Source: Candidatus Obscuribacterales bacterium
Lineage (GTDB): Bacteria > Cyanobacteriota > Vampirovibrionia > Obscuribacterales > Obscuribacteraceae
Length of the DNA: 64,000 nucleotides
Direction of reading: 5' to 3'
NCBI GenBank assembly: GCA_020634035.1
Contig: JACKCM010000004.1
Span: 682,001-746,000, forward strand
Shown: piece after piece, positions 7,810 through 17,020 of the stretch
How the letters are laid out: each line of letters opens with the position of its first letter
Position numbering within the stretch: position 1 is the first letter of the stretch
Translations under genes and position numbers: made by a program
The notes under the pieces: model-generated
The model's input: the letters and a program-made list of their open reading frames with translations, nothing else
What the model was told of the DNA's origin: nothing
Database searches by the model: none

Positions 7810-8937
7810 CTATTTACTGGCTTGATTCTTCCGTTTTTTACGAGAGAGTTTTTTCTTGGTTTTGCGGGGTTGTTTTTTCGACACTTGTTCCTCTTTCAGG
7901 ACCGCTTTTATCTCCTGGATAGTAGATGTACCGGATACTGTTTCGACTTCCAGGGTTTGAAGCTCGAGGGGATTGTGGGCGGCATACTGCGCGGGCTGGG
8001 GGCGGCTCTCGATTGATGCGTTGTCTTTGAGGGCGTTCCACTGATGGGAGGTGGTCACGGCGGTGATGCCTGTGGTGGTAGCGGTCTCTACCGGAGGTTC
8101 GGTGTTCTGGTAGCCGATTGCCACATCTTTTAGCCAGGGATCTTCTTCGAAAAGAGCGTATTCTTGATTGGGCTTGTCTTGCTCTTCGATGGGGGTGAGC
8201 CTCTCTTTCGTTTTTTCAATCAGCTGACTGAGAAGCTGTATAGCCGAGACTTCCAGAATCTCATCGCTCAACTCCATTCCCTGGCACATCCAGATCACCT
8301 GGCCGTCTTTGCCGAAGCGAGCCTTCCAGCTTGCAATCGATTCGTATTGCAGTCCGACTTCTTCTATGGCTATCAGCTCATCGGCCGGTACGATGTAGAA
8401 TTTGATCCGCTCTCTTCTGCCTTCCATGACCAGGCTGAAGAGGCTGGTGGAGAAGCGGCACTGGGTGAAGGAGCAGACGGTCTCTTTGGTTTTGTCTTTG
8501 ACTTCGAAATTGGGTTCGGTGGCGGTAACGAAGAGTTCGCTCAGGCCGAGGATGGTGTTGAGTTCGGTGGCACAGGAGAGCAGCAGGTTGAAGCACATGT
8601 CGACCATTTCGATCATGGCGGTCGAATATAGAACCTGTTCTTTAGAAGATTTGGAATGTTCCATCCGCCTCATGTCGAGAAAAGAGATGGCGTCCTGGGC
8701 AAGGTTTACCACCAGGTCTCTGCGGTTGCCGGTGAATCTCGACTTGTGGAGTTGAAGCACTTTGTGGTTCATCAACGACTTGTGGTTGTCGGCGCCATGG
8801 ACAGCAAGGTGGAACATCTGACGTTCGATGGATTTGTTGAAGTGATCCTTTACTCTCCAGCGATAGCAAAAATAGTTGTTCTTGGGGAAGTTCTGTCTGT
8901 TCTCTACTTCCTGTCTGCTTATTAAATGTCTGAGCAT
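7810..8937 (-). CDS. hypothetical protein with basic C-terminal tail
   Basis: 375 residues from the ATG at 8937, which has a strong SD (GGAGG, 7 nt spacing); a TTG 33 bases upstream would lose it. No signal peptide or clear membrane segment. The N-terminal two thirds look globular and helical, with many Cys, Met and His residues (MIEMVDMCFNLLLSC). The region from about residue 275 is low-complexity, rich in T, E and Q, and the last 25 residues are strongly basic (KKQPRKTKKKLSRKKRK), which suggests nucleic-acid or membrane-surface binding. I do not recognise the family. Expressed alone; its 5' region up to 9181 contains only a terminator for the operon upstream. Confidence 0.6.
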   Translation of the reverse strand: MLRHLISRQEVENRQNFPKNNYFCYRWRVKDHFNKSIERQMFHLAVHGADNHKSLMNHKVLQLHKSRFTGNRRDLVVNLAQDAISFLDMRRMEHSKSSKEQVLYSTAMIEMVDMCFNLLLSCATELNTILGLSELFVTATEPNFEVKDKTKETVCSFTQCRFSTSLFSLVMEGRRERIKFYIVPADELIAIEEVGLQYESIASWKARFGKDGQVIWMCQGMELSDEILEVSAIQLLSQLIEKTKERLTPIEEQDKPNQEYALFEEDPWLKDVAIGYQNTEPPVETATTTGITAVTTSHQWNALKDNASIESRPQPAQYAAHNPLELQTLEVETVSGTSTIQEIKAVLKEEQVSKKQPRKTKKKLSRKKRKNQASK

Positions 8938-9104
8938 GATAAGTCCTCCGGTGGATCTGCCATCCGCCAACTGAATAAAGTTCTGTTTTTACTAAGGGGA
9001 GGTCGCTTTTGCTTTTGTTTTTGCTATTTCGCTGTCCTCACATTCCCATATTAGCCCTGTCCGGCATATGGCGCATCAGCATTTTTGTATGCACATTTTC
9101 GTGT

Positions 9105-9144
9105 AAAAAAGTCTCTAAGTCGTTGAATGACGTAGGTTTAGAGA
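9105..9144 (-). terminator. Rho-independent terminator of the DUF4388-methylase-lepB operon
   Basis: On the minus strand TCTCTAA (9144-9138) pairs with TTAGAGA (9118-9112), with a further GTC/GAC pairing inside, and is followed by CTTTTTT (to 9105). It lies 37 bases after the stop of the signal peptidase gene. Confidence 0.65.
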
Positions 9145-9181
9145 TTCGCAGCCTTGCGGATGTTTTTTTGTTCTTTCGAAT

Positions 9182-10219
9182 TTATTTTTCGGGAAAGAGA
9201 TCTTTACCCTGCAATTGTTCTATGCGAGCACTGACGGCATTGTCTTCCATCAGTCGAGCCGCTTCTCTGAATTCCACTAAGGCATCGAGCAGACGACCTT
9301 CTTTAAAGGCTCTCTCGCCCAGGTCGGCACGTTTTTTGCCATCTTCTGCATCGACTCCGGATTCTTTCAAGAGTTTGTTGAGGTTCTTTCTGGTCAGCTC
9401 GTTGTCTGGATCTATATATAGTGCTTTGTGCAATTTATCGATGGCGGCTTCCGGTTTTATGCGCAGATGAATGGCATAGTTATTGTAGGCGATGCTGAGG
9501 TTGTCTCTCGCCACATCATAGTCTCGGTCTATTTTCAGGGCTTTATTAAAGAGTGCGATTGCTTCTTGAAATTTATTCTCTTCCAGAGCCTTGACGCCCC
9601 GATCATTGAACTCGACCTTTTCGGCGGCATAGACTACCAGAGGGTGTTCTATCGGGTCTATGTGGAAATAGCCCCAGCGATAAGAGAGCTTTCCTATAAT
9701 GCGATCCTCGCCCACCGGTCCCCAGAGGTCTGAGCCGGCATAAGTATTGCGATGATCGGGCAGGACGAAATAGTGGCCTTGAGGCACAGTAATAACCTCG
9801 GTCGAAGTCGATGGTTTACCTGTTGTGAAAGCCGCTTCTTCGAGCAGGCGCCCGTCTATCAAAACACCGATGTCTTTTCGCACCTCGACTTGTTCGCCCG
9901 GTACGGCAATGACTCTTCTTATATAAAGCGGCTCCGGTTTCATTCCGGGTAGACCGAGGAGATTAGCCGCTTTTGTTGTCAGATCTGTTTTCGGTTTATA
10001 GGCTTTGCCTTCCACATAAGGTGGGATCACAGCGAGCAGGTCGAAGCGCTGGGGGGCCTGCTCCCGGTATTTGTAGAGCGATTCTATGATCACTCTGTCG
10101 CCTTCTTTCAGGCTCGGTGCCATGGACTGGGTGGTGATCGTAAAAGGCTGGACCACAGATCTTACGCCTGCCAGAATCACAGCCGCCAGTATCAGAGGTA
10201 GTACCAGTTTCTGAAACAC
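9182..10219 (-). CDS. lepB: signal peptidase I-like protein with C-terminal TPR domain
   Basis: 345 residues. An N-terminal membrane helix (residues 4-22) is followed by the S26 signal peptidase boxes: TQSMAPSLKEGDRVI with the nucleophile Ser32, FDLLAV, YIRRVIAVPGE (99-109) and a box E-like region LPDHRNTYAGSDLWGPV...IIGK. The family removes signal peptides on the outer face of the inner membrane. The general-base lysine that normally begins the KR pair is Arg101 here (codon AGA), so activity is uncertain. From about residue 205 the protein carries TPR units (ALEENKFQEAIALFNKAL and the following repeats), an unusual fusion that may dock it to another exported protein. It is the last gene of an operon, 5 bp after the methylase gene, and is followed by a terminator. 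Confidence 0.82.
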   Translation of the reverse strand: MFQKLVLPLILAAVILAGVRSVVQPFTITTQSMAPSLKEGDRVIIESLYKYREQAPQRFDLLAVIPPYVEGKAYKPKTDLTTKAANLLGLPGMKPEPLYIRRVIAVPGEQVEVRKDIGVLIDGRLLEEAAFTTGKPSTSTEVITVPQGHYFVLPDHRNTYAGSDLWGPVGEDRIIGKLSYRWGYFHIDPIEHPLVVYAAEKVEFNDRGVKALEENKFQEAIALFNKALKIDRDYDVARDNLSIAYNNYAIHLRIKPEAAIDKLHKALYIDPDNELTRKNLNKLLKESGVDAEDGKKRADLGERAFKEGRLLDALVEFREAARLMEDNAVSARIEQLQGKDLFPEK

Positions 10220-10224
10220 TGTTT

Positions 10225-12612
10225 TTATCTGCCCCCGTTTTGGCGAGCTGCCGCCAGAGGAAGGAGCCTTGCTCCGAGTTCTCCGGTCAACTCTTTTGGG
10301 GGGCTGCTCAGGAAAGAGCGTTTTATATAGAGGGGCAGATCGGACTTGATATACGAGTTCAGGCTTTTGCCAATCAGGCTCTCCATCTCGGTGATGCTCT
10401 CTTTACCCAGAACATCGCCTGTTTTAAGCAGGTCGGTCAGGTAAAGAGCAAGAAAGCTTTTGAAGCTCAGATCCGTTTGTTTTGTGAGCCTCTCTTCGAG
10501 CCAGCTTTCGACCTCGTCCGATTCGGTCTTGTTAAAGGCGCCACCCTTAGAAAAGATATCGAAAACTGCTTTGTTTATGGCTCGTTCTGTCTTCTCTAAA
10601 TCGGCATCCAGCGCCTCTATTCTCGACCTCCAGCTAGCATAGGTCTGGCGACCTTGTGGCCTTGGCTCCTGGCGATCTCGGTCCGGCAGATAGAGGGCTG
10701 TGGCGCTGACGGTTTCGTATATGGACTTTTTCAATTTATGGCAGTGTCTTGCCAGCTCGGCTATATAACTACGCTCTTCCTGGTTGCTATGGGCAAGTGG
10801 GCAGGGCAGGCGTTTTAGATCTCCTACCTGGTTATTGATGGTGGGATTGATAGCCGCAAGCAGACTGCCCGGTAGAGAAGAGTTTAGATAGCCGAGAAGA
10901 AAGTCGGCGTCGTCGCCTTCTGGAAAAATTGCCGAGGCTCCGACATCGAAGATACAGCCGGCAGGCAACTTTCGAACAGCCAGCCCGGAGCGATTGACAA
11001 AAGAGAAGACCAGACCGGGCTTGAAATAATAGTCTTCGTTTTTCACCACCCAGGCGACTTTGCCTTTTAGATAAGGATACTTTCGGCTTACTGCTTGCTT
11101 GATCGCGCTTCCGTCATCCTGCCAATCTACCACATGCAGTATCGGGCTGAACCATCGCTCGCCGCCGGCACCCTTGGCGTAGGGATACCATCTTTTGTTT
11201 AGTTCGGAGCTCTCGACCTGCCAGATCAGGCGCAAGAACTTGCTATTGTCGGTGGTGGCAAGTCCCTGTTTGATAGAGGCGCTACTTTCAAGCCTGTCAG
11301 TCTTTTTCCAGAAGTGCACCAGACATTCGGGAATGCCTTGATGAAAGCTGTGATTATATATGTCGGCTATGGTATTGAGGCTGACTGTGGATTTGTGCAA
11401 GCCTTTCTCAAGATCTGCTCTTTTGTCCTTGCTTTTTCGCAGGTTGAAAAATGTCAGCTTCTCTTCTATGACGGCATTACTTCTTTCTGCCACTATCAAG
11501 GCGCTGTCTATTTTTTCGCCGGTCTGATTGGGGAAGACACCGGGACCTAGATCAACCACAAGATTCAATTTGTAGCGTTCGAGGATGTTTTTGCGGAGCT
11601 TTCGATAGGTGGGCAGAGTCAAGACCGAGGCCTGGGTGATTGCTCCGAAGTAACCTCTGTCGCAGAGCATTTCTAAACAACGCTCTAAGAAAGCTGCACT
11701 CAGGTCAGTGCTGGCTTCAGGATATTCTTTTTTGAGGGCGAGCTTGAGCTCTCTGCTTATCAGCTTCCGACCTATATAGGGTGGATTAGTCAGAATGCAG
11801 TCATAGCGGCGAGCGAGGGCAGGATGTTTCTCTTCGTTGCGCGAGAGCGACCCTAAGAGATCCGTCTCTTCAAGAGTCAATAGAGTCAGACCCGGTGGTT
11901 TGAAATCGATTGAAAGATCAAGATCAAGAAGCCTTGCGGCTAAGCCTATACAGAGCACGAAGAGGGCTTCTTGATCGAGATCGATGCCATGCAGTCTGTA
12001 TCGGAGGATATGTTCAACTCTGTTTTTAAGAACGGCTTTGCTTTGGCTGTCTTTGTCGCCTGTCATTTTGTCGAAGGCGGCCAGCACGAAGTGTCCGGCA
12101 CCACAGGCAGGATCTAAAAATGTGAAATCGTCCTTCTCTTGCGAGCTGAAAGTCCTGTCGATAAGATAGTTCACCACCCAATCCGGTGTGTAGATCTGGG
12201 TAAAGGCGACGAGGTCTTCGAGGTCGATTGTCTTGTCGGCTGCCTGTATTTTCGAAACAGCCTCTTTTCTCTCTTTTGTTCTCCATATTTGATAGGCGTC
12301 GGCGGCTAAGGTTCTTGACTGGTTGAATTTGAAATCGGCAAAAAGCCTTTCTAGAAGGGGAAGAGTTTCTTCCAGTTCATTTGACATTGGCTTCGGCAAC
12401 GGTGGCACCTTACTGATGGCGACCGCCATGTCATAGAGGTTCAATAGCTGTTCACCACTATTAGTGTCGTTTTCGTTATTATTGATCGCCAGAAAAAGCA
12501 AAAGGGTGGTGAGGTGGCTGTCGCAAAGCTGGCCTTTTACGCTTTCACGGTATTTGAGAACAGCCTTTTTTAAGGCTCTCAAGGTCTCTCCGCCGTGCTT
12601 CGTTTTTAACAT
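10225..12612 (-). CDS. orphan N6-adenine DNA methyltransferase, PglX/Eco57I type
   Basis: 795 residues. The order FTQIYTPDWVVNYLIDRTF (138-155), motif I DPACGAGHF (167-175, S-adenosylmethionine binding), GIDLDQEAL (209-217) and motif IV NPPYIGR (276-282, catalytic) is that of Eco57I-like gamma-class adenine methylases, and closest in pattern to PglX of BREX systems, including the DLSAAFLERCLEML and GAITQASVL blocks. PglX proteins are usually about 1,200 residues, so this is a shorter relative; the C-terminal half probably holds target recognition. No nuclease, PglZ, BrxC or BrxL gene is near, and no nuclease motif was seen within it, so it looks like a stand-alone methylase. It lies 11 bp after the DUF4388 gene and 5 bp before the signal peptidase gene. 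Confidence 0.8.
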   Translation of the reverse strand: MLKTKHGGETLRALKKAVLKYRESVKGQLCDSHLTTLLLFLAINNNENDTNSGEQLLNLYDMAVAISKVPPLPKPMSNELEETLPLLERLFADFKFNQSRTLAADAYQIWRTKERKEAVSKIQAADKTIDLEDLVAFTQIYTPDWVVNYLIDRTFSSQEKDDFTFLDPACGAGHFVLAAFDKMTGDKDSQSKAVLKNRVEHILRYRLHGIDLDQEALFVLCIGLAARLLDLDLSIDFKPPGLTLLTLEETDLLGSLSRNEEKHPALARRYDCILTNPPYIGRKLISRELKLALKKEYPEASTDLSAAFLERCLEMLCDRGYFGAITQASVLTLPTYRKLRKNILERYKLNLVVDLGPGVFPNQTGEKIDSALIVAERSNAVIEEKLTFFNLRKSKDKRADLEKGLHKSTVSLNTIADIYNHSFHQGIPECLVHFWKKTDRLESSASIKQGLATTDNSKFLRLIWQVESSELNKRWYPYAKGAGGERWFSPILHVVDWQDDGSAIKQAVSRKYPYLKGKVAWVVKNEDYYFKPGLVFSFVNRSGLAVRKLPAGCIFDVGASAIFPEGDDADFLLGYLNSSLPGSLLAAINPTINNQVGDLKRLPCPLAHSNQEERSYIAELARHCHKLKKSIYETVSATALYLPDRDRQEPRPQGRQTYASWRSRIEALDADLEKTERAINKAVFDIFSKGGAFNKTESDEVESWLEERLTKQTDLSFKSFLALYLTDLLKTGDVLGKESITEMESLIGKSLNSYIKSDLPLYIKRSFLSSPPKELTGELGARLLPLAAARQNGGR

Positions 12613-12623
12613 TCTGGCCTGTT

Positions 12624-14231
12624 TCAGATCATGTCTCTAAAGGCTACCACCGGTTTATTAGAGTCGACGGAATAAGTCCTGGCACATTCAGCTGCCGAGA
12701 GCATAAGACCGAGCTCCATGAAGTCTTCCGGGACGCAGGCGATACCAAAGGAGAGCGAGAGCGATTCTGGTTTTACCGTGGGACTGAGCGGATCTTTCGA
12801 CAGGGATTTGACCAGACGTTCACAGAATATAAGGGCTCCTTCGGTGTCGGTATCGGGACAGAGCAGGGCATAGTCGAAACCCTCATAGTGGGCAAGCAGG
12901 TCGTTATGCCGCTTGGCCGAGGTTATTCTTACCACTGCCTGGTTCAGGGCCGAGGTCGGCAGAGGTTCTCTGATAATGTCTTTGATTCCTGTTTTTACCC
13001 TCATCTCGAAGATGATTACCGACACCGGGGTGCCGGCGCGGTGACCGCGGAAGTATTCTTGTTCGAGAAAATAGAGAAAAGCCGGATAGTTGAACATGCC
13101 GGTGTCCGGTCTTCTAAGGCTCATCATCACCGATTGAATCGCGGCGCTGTCTATGGCTTTAGGGACCAGAGAATGTTTACCTGAGATGAGAGTTTTGTTG
13201 CTACTGTCGGTGGTGACCAGTTTGCATTTGAAAAGATGGCTGAGGATCTCGATCCAGCTGCTGCGCGGCATCTTGAGATTGGCGGCGAGCTCTTTGAATT
13301 TTGTCTTTCCGTCCAGCGCTAAATATAGCTGTCTCTGGGCCGCTAGAAGATGGGGCTCTCCTACTGAGAGCATGGTATTGAGGTCCACATCCGAAACGTC
13401 TTCGTTCGCTTTAGCCAGGACACTGTCCTCTCTGAAGCCCATGTTGCGAATCAGATTGAGCTTATCCAGAAGTTGCACACCCTGGATGACCAGGCTATCG
13501 AGAGAGTCCGAGACAGTGCGTTTCTGGGTGATTACCTGGGGCTGGAAAAAGAATTTGCCCTCTTGCCAGGTTATCAGTTCGTAGATACTTTCGTTGCCGG
13601 AGGCATCAGGGGTGGAGGCATGCACCGCTTTGCCGTCGAGGAAAAATACTTCGGCAGCTCCTTCTTTGCTGTCCACCTGTAGCCTGCCGGTCATCTTCGC
13701 CAGGAGAATCGACTGTAGCAAAGCCGAAATCTGAATGAACGCGAGCTCTCCGTTGAGCACGGTATCTCTTTTGGAGAGATCGGTACGGTTGGCCAGGGCC
13801 GGCAGAGGCACTGTGCGACGTTGTTTGGTCTTTTCCTGGGGATTGTAGAAAAATTCGGACTCCAACTCGGACTCAGCGTCCCGAATCGATGGCGGTGAAC
13901 CGGCGGTGAGATGGGCTGTCGCTATCGCTTCTCCACAGGAGGCGATCATGCGGTTGAAGACCAGAAGAGTGTCGCAACTCTGATAAGTCCACAAACTGCG
14001 GGAGGCGCCTTTTGATGTCTGAAAAAGTTGCCAGGAAGGTTCTCTTCCCACCGGTGAAGATTTAACGGTGAGGGTGAAGATGTTCGAGTTATCAGACGAC
14101 TTCCAGGTGACTTCGATTCGATCGCTCACCTCTTCCAGTGCCTGGGCGAGCATATGGTGGATGACCTGCATCGTCGGCGATGCAGGCAAAACCCTGGTAG
14201 CCTCTTTCTCCCCTTGGGGCTCCTGTATCAT
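12624..14231 (-). CDS. DUF4388 protein with degenerate GGDEF domain
   Basis: 535 residues from the ATG at 14231 (AGGA SD, 10 nt spacing); a TTG nine bases upstream is too close to the SD. The middle region (about 155-270) with GELAFIQISALLQSILLAKMTGRLQV and VFFLDGKAVHAST is a DUF4388 (PATAN-like) domain, found in signalling proteins of cyanobacteria and myxobacteria. A helical, winged-helix-like stretch follows. The C-terminal about 175 residues have the GGDEF fold pattern (RRPDTGMFNYPAFLYFLEQE, later LSLSFGIACVPED), but the signature is HYEGFDYALL, lacking the catalytic GGDEF residues, so it is probably a sensor rather than a c-di-GMP synthase. First gene of the operon with the methylase and signal peptidase; why these are together is unknown. 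Confidence 0.72.
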   Translation of the reverse strand: MIQEPQGEKEATRVLPASPTMQVIHHMLAQALEEVSDRIEVTWKSSDNSNIFTLTVKSSPVGREPSWQLFQTSKGASRSLWTYQSCDTLLVFNRMIASCGEAIATAHLTAGSPPSIRDAESELESEFFYNPQEKTKQRRTVPLPALANRTDLSKRDTVLNGELAFIQISALLQSILLAKMTGRLQVDSKEGAAEVFFLDGKAVHASTPDASGNESIYELITWQEGKFFFQPQVITQKRTVSDSLDSLVIQGVQLLDKLNLIRNMGFREDSVLAKANEDVSDVDLNTMLSVGEPHLLAAQRQLYLALDGKTKFKELAANLKMPRSSWIEILSHLFKCKLVTTDSSNKTLISGKHSLVPKAIDSAAIQSVMMSLRRPDTGMFNYPAFLYFLEQEYFRGHRAGTPVSVIIFEMRVKTGIKDIIREPLPTSALNQAVVRITSAKRHNDLLAHYEGFDYALLCPDTDTEGALIFCERLVKSLSKDPLSPTVKPESLSLSFGIACVPEDFMELGLMLSAAECARTYSVDSNKPVVAFRDMI

Positions 14232-14292
14232 CCGGCTCAATTCCTGAAGTATCCAGATTCTTATTCCCGGCCAGAGCCAAAATCAATAATAA

Positions 14293-15480
14293 TTAGATCT
14301 TGGCTTTACCCATTTCGAAATTAATCGAGTGTTTGGCCATTCTATCGAAGGCTTCTGCCATACGGTCGGCACCCAGGCAGAGCGAGAGTCTGAAATAGCC
14401 TTCACCGCTCGGTCCGTAGGCGTTGCCCGGAGGAACGACTATTCCTGCCACGTTCAGCATCTGATTGCTGAATTCTTCCGAGGTCATGCCGGGCGGAACA
14501 GGTAGCCACATGTAGAAAGTGGCTTTGATAGGCTCGACTTTCCAGCCCAGTTCAGTCAGTCTTTTCACTGCCAGGTCACGACGCTGGATGTAGAGGTTGT
14601 TGCAGTGCTCGATTTGATCTCTGGGACCTTCGAAAGCAGCAACGGAAGCCACTTGAATCGCCCGGAAAACATCGGTGTCGATATTCGATTTGATCTTGGC
14701 CAGATTCGCTACCGCCTCGGCGTTGCCGATGGCGAAGCCGACTCTCCATCCGGTCATGTTGAAAGATTTCGAGAGCGTATGCAGTTCGATGGCGATATCC
14801 TTGGCACCTTTGACATTGAAGATCGAAGGGGCTTTGTATCCGTCGAAGGTCATCTCGGAATAAGCCAGGTCGTGGCAGAGCAGAATGTCGTGTTTCTTGC
14901 AGTACTGCACAGCTTTTTCGAAGAACTTCAGATCGGCCACCGCTGCGGTGGGGTTGTTCGGATAATTCAGAAGCATTATCTTGGCTTTCTTGGCCACATC
15001 TTCAGGAATTTGATCGAAATCAGGAAGGAAGCCGTTCTCTGGCAAAAGCGGCATAAAGTGCGGGGTGCCGCCGGCCAGCATTGTCGATGATTGATAGACA
15101 GGGTAAGCCGGATCTGGAATGAGGGCATAGTCGCCCTGGTCTACATAAGCCATGATCAGGTGGTGGATGCCTTCTTTACCGCCTATCAAAGAGGTGAGTT
15201 CGGTCTTGGGATCGATACTGATTTTGAAACGATCATTGACCCATTTGGCTGCCGCATCTTTGAATTCGGGGGTGCCACCGAAGGGCGGATATTTATGGTT
15301 TATCGGTTTTTCTATCGCCTCATGCATGGCGTCGACAATATGTCGGAAAGTGGGCTGGTCCGGTGCGCCGATACCCAGGTTGATGATGTCGACGCCCGTG
15401 TCGGCTAGTGCCTGGGCTTTCTTGCCGATTTCGGCAAAGACATATGGGGGAATCGACTTTAAACGTTTGGCTACTTCCAT
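14293..15480 (-). CDS. PLP-dependent aminotransferase, LL-diaminopimelate aminotransferase-like
   Basis: 395 residues from the ATG at 15480; the frame is open from a TTG 45 bases upstream, but that extension is not conserved-looking. A class I/II fold-type I aminotransferase: INLGIGAPDQPT, the NYPNNPT cofactor-binding loop, DLAYSEMTFDGY, and LSKSFNMTGWR, where the lysine binds pyridoxal phosphate. The start EVAKRLKSIPPYVFAEI and the GGKEGIHHL block fit the LL-diaminopimelate aminotransferase (DapL) group, which converts tetrahydrodipicolinate to LL-diaminopimelate for lysine and peptidoglycan synthesis; related enzymes act on aspartate or alanine, so the substrate is not certain. It stands alone, with no other lysine-pathway gene nearby. 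Confidence 0.85.
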   Translation of the reverse strand: MEVAKRLKSIPPYVFAEIGKKAQALADTGVDIINLGIGAPDQPTFRHIVDAMHEAIEKPINHKYPPFGGTPEFKDAAAKWVNDRFKISIDPKTELTSLIGGKEGIHHLIMAYVDQGDYALIPDPAYPVYQSSTMLAGGTPHFMPLLPENGFLPDFDQIPEDVAKKAKIMLLNYPNNPTAAVADLKFFEKAVQYCKKHDILLCHDLAYSEMTFDGYKAPSIFNVKGAKDIAIELHTLSKSFNMTGWRVGFAIGNAEAVANLAKIKSNIDTDVFRAIQVASVAAFEGPRDQIEHCNNLYIQRRDLAVKRLTELGWKVEPIKATFYMWLPVPPGMTSEEFSNQMLNVAGIVVPPGNAYGPSGEGYFRLSLCLGADRMAEAFDRMAKHSINFEMGKAKI

Positions 15481-15586
15481 GAGAAAAACCCCGGAGACTT
15501 TTGGAGAGATATGCAGAATGGACAAAGATTAGCACAGAAGCCACCTTCGCTATAAGGCCTTCGTTAGGAAATTTGATTATTTAGAT

Positions 15587-15604
15587 CGCTTTAGATGTAA
15601 AGCG
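15587..15604 (-). other. hairpin after the YhiN-family gene
   Basis: Perfect stem CGCTTTA (15587-15593) and TAAAGCG (15598-15604) with a 4-base loop, ten bases past the stop of the flavoprotein gene. It is not followed by a T-run, so it is a weak terminator or an RNA-stabilising hairpin. Confidence 0.35.
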
Positions 15605-15613
15605 AAGGGATTC

Positions 15614-16915
15614 TCAAGCGTTAGCCAGGGCTGCTCCGGCTGCATGGCCGCTGGACCAGGCCCACTGAAAGTTGAAGCCGCCCAGTTGACCGGTGACATC
15701 GACTACCTCGCCGACAAAATAAAGTCCGGGTCGCTTCTTCGACTCCATCGTCTTCGAATCCAGCTCCCGGGTATCGACACCGCCCCTGGTGACCTCGGCT
15801 TTTATGAATCCGGTGGTGCGGGAGGGCATGATCGCATGGTTTTTTAAAAAGATTTCGATTTGGTCCAGTTTCTCGTTCGATAGCTCTGCTATGCGTCCGT
15901 CGATTTCGAGCAATAGTGCAAGTCGTTCGGCCAGTCTGCGAGGCAGCCATTGAATGAAAGAGGACTTCAAAAATTTCTTCTCTCCGGCAGAGCGCAAATC
16001 GGTCAGTATCTCTCTGATATCCAGATCAGGCAGAAAGTCTATGAACACTGGCTCTCGTCTTCGCCAGTAGAGAGAGGCCTGCAAGCTTGCCGGACCGCTG
16101 AGACCGCGGTGAGTGAAGAGAATGTTTTCGCGAAAAGAGGCTCTCTCGGTTTTGAGAAGCACATCACAGGCGATACCATAGAGCTGATCATATTTAAGCC
16201 GTTCTTCCTCTTTGAAAACAAAGCCATCGAGGGCCGGAATCGGCTCCACCACTTTATGTCCGAAGACCCGGGCGATGTCGTAGCCGATACCTGTGGCGCC
16301 CACTTTCGGTACCGAGAGTCCGCCGGTTGCCACCACTAGAGAGCGACACAGATACAACTCTCTATCGGTCTTTATCACGAAGCCCTGATTGATGTCGGCG
16401 ATTTCTGTGTGCAAGCGCTGATTTGAATTAATATAACCGGCTACTTTTGCTGCGCCAGTGGCATCGCCGGCGATATAACCTTTATCCGATAACTTCCCGT
16501 CTGCTATGGCAAAAATCGCCTCGATGCTCGAATCGAGTTCGATTTTTGCCCCATGCTCTTTGCATTCTTTTTCGAGCATGTCCACAATCTGTCGGGCGCT
16601 TTCATCGCAAAAAAGCTGACCCAGTTTCTTTTCGTGATAGGCAATGCCGTGCTTTTCGACAAGCTCGATGAAATCTCCCGGACCATAGCGAGAGAGAGCA
16701 GATTTGACGAAGTGAGGATTCTCGCTCACATACGAATCGGCGGTTGTATAGAGATTGGTGAAGTTGCAGCGCCCTCCCCCGGATATTAATATCTTTGCGC
16801 CCAGGCTCTTCGAATGGTCGAGCAGTATCGTTTTTCGACCGCCACTGGCGGCATGGATGCCGCACATCATGCCGGCTCCGCCTGCTCCCAGAATCACCAC
16901 ATCAATGTTTATCAA
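15614..16915 (-). CDS. NAD(P)/FAD-dependent oxidoreductase, YhiN/HI0933 family
   Basis: 433 residues, typical for the family. It begins with a dinucleotide-binding fold (VVILGAGGAGMMCGIHAA, residues 6-23, then KTILLDHSKSLGAKILISGG) and has the HI0933 signature GGGRCNFTN (about 47-55). A second conserved block, VVATGGLSVPKVGATGIGYDIA, and the C-terminal GLYFVGEVVDVTGQLGGFNF close the FAD site. Members are flavoproteins of largely unknown physiological role; the related BaiN acts in bile acid dehydroxylation, which is not implied here. The gene is divergent from the small unknown gene at 17021. Confidence 0.85.
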   Translation of the reverse strand: MINIDVVILGAGGAGMMCGIHAASGGRKTILLDHSKSLGAKILISGGGRCNFTNLYTTADSYVSENPHFVKSALSRYGPGDFIELVEKHGIAYHEKKLGQLFCDESARQIVDMLEKECKEHGAKIELDSSIEAIFAIADGKLSDKGYIAGDATGAAKVAGYINSNQRLHTEIADINQGFVIKTDRELYLCRSLVVATGGLSVPKVGATGIGYDIARVFGHKVVEPIPALDGFVFKEEERLKYDQLYGIACDVLLKTERASFRENILFTHRGLSGPASLQASLYWRRREPVFIDFLPDLDIREILTDLRSAGEKKFLKSSFIQWLPRRLAERLALLLEIDGRIAELSNEKLDQIEIFLKNHAIMPSRTTGFIKAEVTRGGVDTRELDSKTMESKKRPGLYFVGEVVDVTGQLGGFNFQWAWSSGHAAGAALANA

Positions 16916-17020
16916 ATTTTTCCCAAAAAAATCGGACGGACTCTCTATACTTCTAATTATGTTTTCTTGCTATCTATATTTCCCTGAATGATACCGGATT
17001 CTTGAGAGGATTCTTTGATA

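Noticed and set aside
10225..12612. A BREX or restriction-modification locus
   Set aside because: Only the PglX-like methylase is present; no PglZ, BrxC, BrxL, BrxA or BrxB genes and no nuclease lie in the 20 kb around it.
12624..14231. Active diguanylate cyclase
   Set aside because: The GGDEF signature reads EGFDY and the metal-binding and I-site residues are missing, so synthesis of c-di-GMP is unlikely.
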